DNA of 64,000 nt from Caryophanales bacterium UBA6449 (GTDB lineage Bacteria > Bacillota_I > Bacilli_A > RFN20 > CAG-288): NCBI GenBank assembly GCA_002437105.1, contig DJOB01000006.1, positions 62,001-126,000 on the forward strand. Reading direction: 5' to 3'. The notes below the pieces were generated by a model that was not told the origin of the DNA, made no database searches, and saw only the letters and a program-made list of their open reading frames with translations. This document shows, one piece after another, positions 61,250 to 64,000 of the stretch. Made by a program: the position numbers and the translations under genes. The first letter of the stretch is position 1; each line of letters starts with the position of its first letter.

Positions 61250-64000
61250 ATGGAAGAGAAAGATAGCATTCAAGACTCCCGCACCAAAGACACAGCTAAC
61301 TCCAAGAAGAGTACCAGATCGAAGAGATCTTCCGCCAAAAAAGAAGAGATTGCTCAGACGGTTAAAAACATCAATAGACAGGTCGAAGAGACAGAAGCTA
61401 AAACCGACACGAGCAAAAAACCAGAGGTCAAGGTGACCGATCTGCCCCTAAACGATTCCGACGATTCATCAGAGACAAAGCACGAGAAGAAAACCAGAGA
61501 TAGAGGATACTTCTGGCACAACTTCACCAAGCTATTCACCCCAGCCAAGAACGAGAATGATGAAGATTCGAATGAAGAGAGCGCCTCAATTCAAGCGCCA
61601 GAAGGCAAATCCCTCATCGATGATTTCGAGAATCAAAATATAGATAGCGCCGTTATAAATACCCTTAAAAAGAGAAGGATAAATATCTCTTTAAAGAGCA
61701 AGAAAAAGGCGAACAACGCCTCCAGCATCTCACAGGCTCTGATAGACAAGATAGAGAAGACGGAGCGCTTCAATCCAAAGCTCGATGAAGGATTGACCGA
61801 GAAGGAAGTCAAGCAGAGACAGGACCAAGGGCTGGTCAATAAAACAAAGAAAAAATATTCAAAGACCTATTGGGAAATCATCAGAGACAATGTATTCACC
61901 TTCTTCAATGTCATCCTAACGGCGATCGCCATAGCCCTGATCTGCGTCAACCGGATCAAGGATTGCACCTTCTTGGTCATAATGGTCATCAACATAATAG
62001 TCGGACTAGTCCAAGAGATAAAATCCAAAAAGACCATCGATAAGCTCCATCTGATCACCGCACCCTCGACATATGTGCTGCGCGATGGAATAAAGAAGAA
62101 GATCAACATAGATGAGCTGGTGATCGACGATATCATCATCGTATCAACTGGAAATCAGATATCGGCCGACTCCATAGTTCTGGAGGGAAATATCGAGGTC
62201 AACGAATCGCTGCTCACAGGCGAATCACTACCGATCAAGAAGAATATCGGAGACACTATATACGCTGGTAGCTTCGTCGTCTCAGGCACAGCTAAAGCGA
62301 AGATCAATAGGATTGCCGAAGCCAACTGGGCGATATCGCTGCAGACTAGAGCCAAACAGTTCTCCAAGCCGAAGTCGGAACTCCTGCGCTCCATGAACGC
62401 GATCATCCGCGTCATCTCCGTGATAGTCCTGCCCGTCGCCGGCGCGATGTTCGCGGTAAACTGGCTCAACTCGACCACCACCGATCAGGTATCGAGAATC
62501 TCGAGTGCAGTAGGAACAACTGCAGGAGTTGTAGTTGGAATGGTTCCTGCTGGAATGTTCCTTCTAGTCTCCGTTGCTCTTGCCGCAGGAGTAATTCGTC
62601 TATCGAAGCAAAAGACCCTCGTCCAAGACCTGTACTGCTTCGAGATGCTGGCCAGAACCAACGTCCTCTGCCTAGATAAGACCGGCACCCTCACCGATGG
62701 AACGATGGATGTCACTGAGGTGGTCGTGCTCTCGCGCCGATACGATATAGATCGTCTGATGGGTTCGTATCTCAACTCCTTCACAGAGTCGAATCAAACC
62801 TCGCTAGCCCTCGCCTCGAGGTACGCTCTCAACTCGGACTATAAATGCTTGGCGAGCCTTCCCTTCTCCTCTTCGAGAAAATATGCTGCCACTACTCTTA
62901 AAGACATCGGAACACTGGTTCTCGGCGCTCCAGAATTCGTCTATAAAGGCAACGATAAAACTCTCGCTTCCGCGATCGAGGACAGGCAGAAAAAAGGTTA
63001 CCGCGTAGTCATGCTCGTACGCACCAGCGCCCCTATAAATGGTGAAAGCGTGGATCTGAGTTCGAGCTTACCCCTCGCACTATTCATCCTGACCGATCAC
63101 ATCCGCGAGGAGGCGTACAACACCATCAAATGGTTCCAGGACAACGATGTCGAATGCAAGATCATCTCCGGTGATAATCCCTTCACCGCCGCTGAGATAG
63201 CGAAAGCCTGTGGCGTAAACAACACCGATCGTGCCATCTCGCTCGAAGGTCTTTCGCTGAAGGAAGTAGCCGATATCGCAGACAAGTACACAGTGTTCGG
63301 ACGCGTCTCGCCCGAGCAGAAGGCCACGCTAGTAAAGGCGCTGAAAACCTCAGGCAAGACCGTCTCGATGACCGGAGATGGCGTCAACGATATCCTGGCG
63401 ATGAAACAGGCTGACTGCTCCATAGCCATGGCTTCCGGTGCGGATGCTCCCAGAAATATCGCGCACTTGGTCCTGCTGGATTCTAACTTCGCCTCCATGC
63501 CCGCAGTCGTGATGGAAGGTAGGCGCGTGGTAAACAATATTCAACGCTCATCCGCACTCTTCCTGATGAAGACGATATTCACGATCACCCTCTCCATCAT
63601 CTTCATAATTACCGGCTTCTCGACGATAGGCGGAGCCAAGCTAGTCTATCCGTTTACCCCCTCCGATCTTCTCCTGATGGAATTCGTCGGAATCGGCGTC
63701 CCCTCCTTCTTCCTGTCTCTGCAGCCCAACAAGAATAGGATCAAGGGTGGATTCCTTCTCAACACTTTCAAGAATGCGATACCTGGGGCGATCGTCCTTC
63801 TAGTGATATTCTGGTCACTGTTCATCATGGCGCAGACGGGTGTCTTCGGAAACAATCTGCTAAACATGCCGATAAGCTACCGCTCCACCAGCATGAAAGC
63901 TCTCTTCGCCATCTGCCTAACCTTCGGCTCACTCGGCATGCTCTACAGCCTCGCTAGACCCTTTAATACCTATCGCGTCGTCCTGTTTGTCAGCGATCTG
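61250..64000 (+). CDS. CtpE-like P-type cation ATPase (3' partial)
   Basis: 917 residues up to the right edge, no stop yet. The first 200 residues are a Lys/Glu/Ser/Asp-rich, probably disordered cytosolic extension. The P-type core follows: GLTEKEVKQRQDQGLVN, then YWEIIRDNVFTFFNVIL, the TGES loop of the actuator domain (LLTGESLPI), the phosphorylation site DKTGTLTDG, and the GDGVNDILAMKQAD hinge. The conserved membrane motif is PAGM, in place of PEGL of the mycobacterial Ca2+ uptake pump CtpE, to which the early core is most similar. Calcium or another divalent ion is likely but not established. AAAGGAG lies ahead of the ATG. Confidence 0.88.
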   Translation, partial: MEEKDSIQDSRTKDTANSKKSTRSKRSSAKKEEIAQTVKNINRQVEETEAKTDTSKKPEVKVTDLPLNDSDDSSETKHEKKTRDRGYFWHNFTKLFTPAKNENDEDSNEESASIQAPEGKSLIDDFENQNIDSAVINTLKKRRINISLKSKKKANNASSISQALIDKIEKTERFNPKLDEGLTEKEVKQRQDQGLVNKTKKKYSKTYWEIIRDNVFTFFNVILTAIAIALICVNRIKDCTFLVIMVINIIVGLVQEIKSKKTIDKLHLITAPSTYVLRDGIKKKINIDELVIDDIIIVSTGNQISADSIVLEGNIEVNESLLTGESLPIKKNIGDTIYAGSFVVSGTAKAKINRIAEANWAISLQTRAKQFSKPKSELLRSMNAIIRVISVIVLPVAGAMFAVNWLNSTTTDQVSRISSAVGTTAGVVVGMVPAGMFLLVSVALAAGVIRLSKQKTLVQDLYCFEMLARTNVLCLDKTGTLTDGTMDVTEVVVLSRRYDIDRLMGSYLNSFTESNQTSLALASRYALNSDYKCLASLPFSSSRKYAATTLKDIGTLVLGAPEFVYKGNDKTLASAIEDRQKKGYRVVMLVRTSAPINGESVDLSSSLPLALFILTDHIREEAYNTIKWFQDNDVECKIISGDNPFTAAEIAKACGVNNTDRAISLEGLSLKEVADIADKYTVFGRVSPEQKATLVKALKTSGKTVSMTGDGVNDILAMKQADCSIAMASGADAPRNIAHLVLLDSNFASMPAVVMEGRRVVNNIQRSSALFLMKTIFTITLSIIFIITGFSTIGGAKLVYPFTPSDLLLMEFVGIGVPSFFLSLQPNKNRIKGGFLLNTFKNAIPGAIVLLVIFWSLFIMAQTGVFGNNLLNMPISYRSTSMKALFAICLTFGSLGMLYSLARPFNTYRVVLFVSDL

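Overview
The window looks like a chromosomal segment of a bacterium of the phylum Bacillota, class Bacilli in the broad sense. The evidence is HPr kinase, an HPr-like protein with the regulatory serine, WhiA, Lgt next to HPr kinase, the order yaaA-recF-gyrB-gyrA, strong AGGAGG ribosome sites and many serine-rich lipoproteins. TGA is used as a stop and TGG for tryptophan, so the code is standard and this is not a Mollicute with code 4. The charged low-complexity protein ends and the gene repertoire suggest an anaerobic, fermentative gut lineage related to Erysipelotrichia or Mollicutes; that placement is inference.

Layout. 1-3.3 kb: heterodimeric ABC exporter, cut at the left edge. 3.5-6.8 kb: glycolysis genes tpiA, pgk and gap. 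7-18.1 kb, minus strand: a Sel1-repeat protein, whiA, a thioredoxin reductase plus a redox-dead copy, a HAD phosphatase, lgt, hprK, a second HAD phosphatase and uvrA. 18.2-22.3 kb: phosphodiesterase-like protein, DUF368-like membrane protein and an exported nuclease. 22.4-29.6 kb, plus strand: yaaA, recF, gyrB, gyrA and a glycosyltransferase-like gene. 29.8-32 kb: two-component system with a small membrane protein. 32.3-36.3 kb: serS and a second UvrA-like ATPase. 36.4-37.6 kb: tRNA-Ala, nusG, secE, rpmG. 37.9-42.6 kb: a four-gene McrBC-like cluster. 42.7-44.7 kb: tsf and rpsB with a structured leader. 45-50 kb: large lipoprotein, GtrA-like protein, uppP and a deoxynucleoside kinase. 50-52.2 kb: long leader and a processive glycosyltransferase. 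52.4-58.3 kb: tRNA-Gly, two unknown genes, pyruvate:ferredoxin oxidoreductase and galU. 58.4-64 kb: two membrane proteins, a Crh-like HPr, tdk and a CtpE-like P-type ATPase cut at the right edge.

How it fits together. Glycolysis (tpiA, pgk, gap) feeds pyruvate oxidation by ferredoxin oxidoreductase, as in anaerobes. HPr kinase and an HPr paralogue that keeps the regulatory serine but has threonine in place of histidine 15 suggest carbon-catabolite signalling separated from sugar transport. Lgt, UppP, the DUF368-like protein, GalU, GtrA and the glycosyltransferases serve the envelope.

The best candidate for an unusual system is the 37.9-42.6 kb cluster: a small protein, a coiled-coil protein, a McrB-type AAA+ ATPase and a DUF2357/McrC-type PD-(D/E)XK nuclease. 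It is a probable type IV restriction-like antiviral module. Other points are the redox-dead TrxB paralogue and a GyrA with methionine at the quinolone-bridge acidic position.
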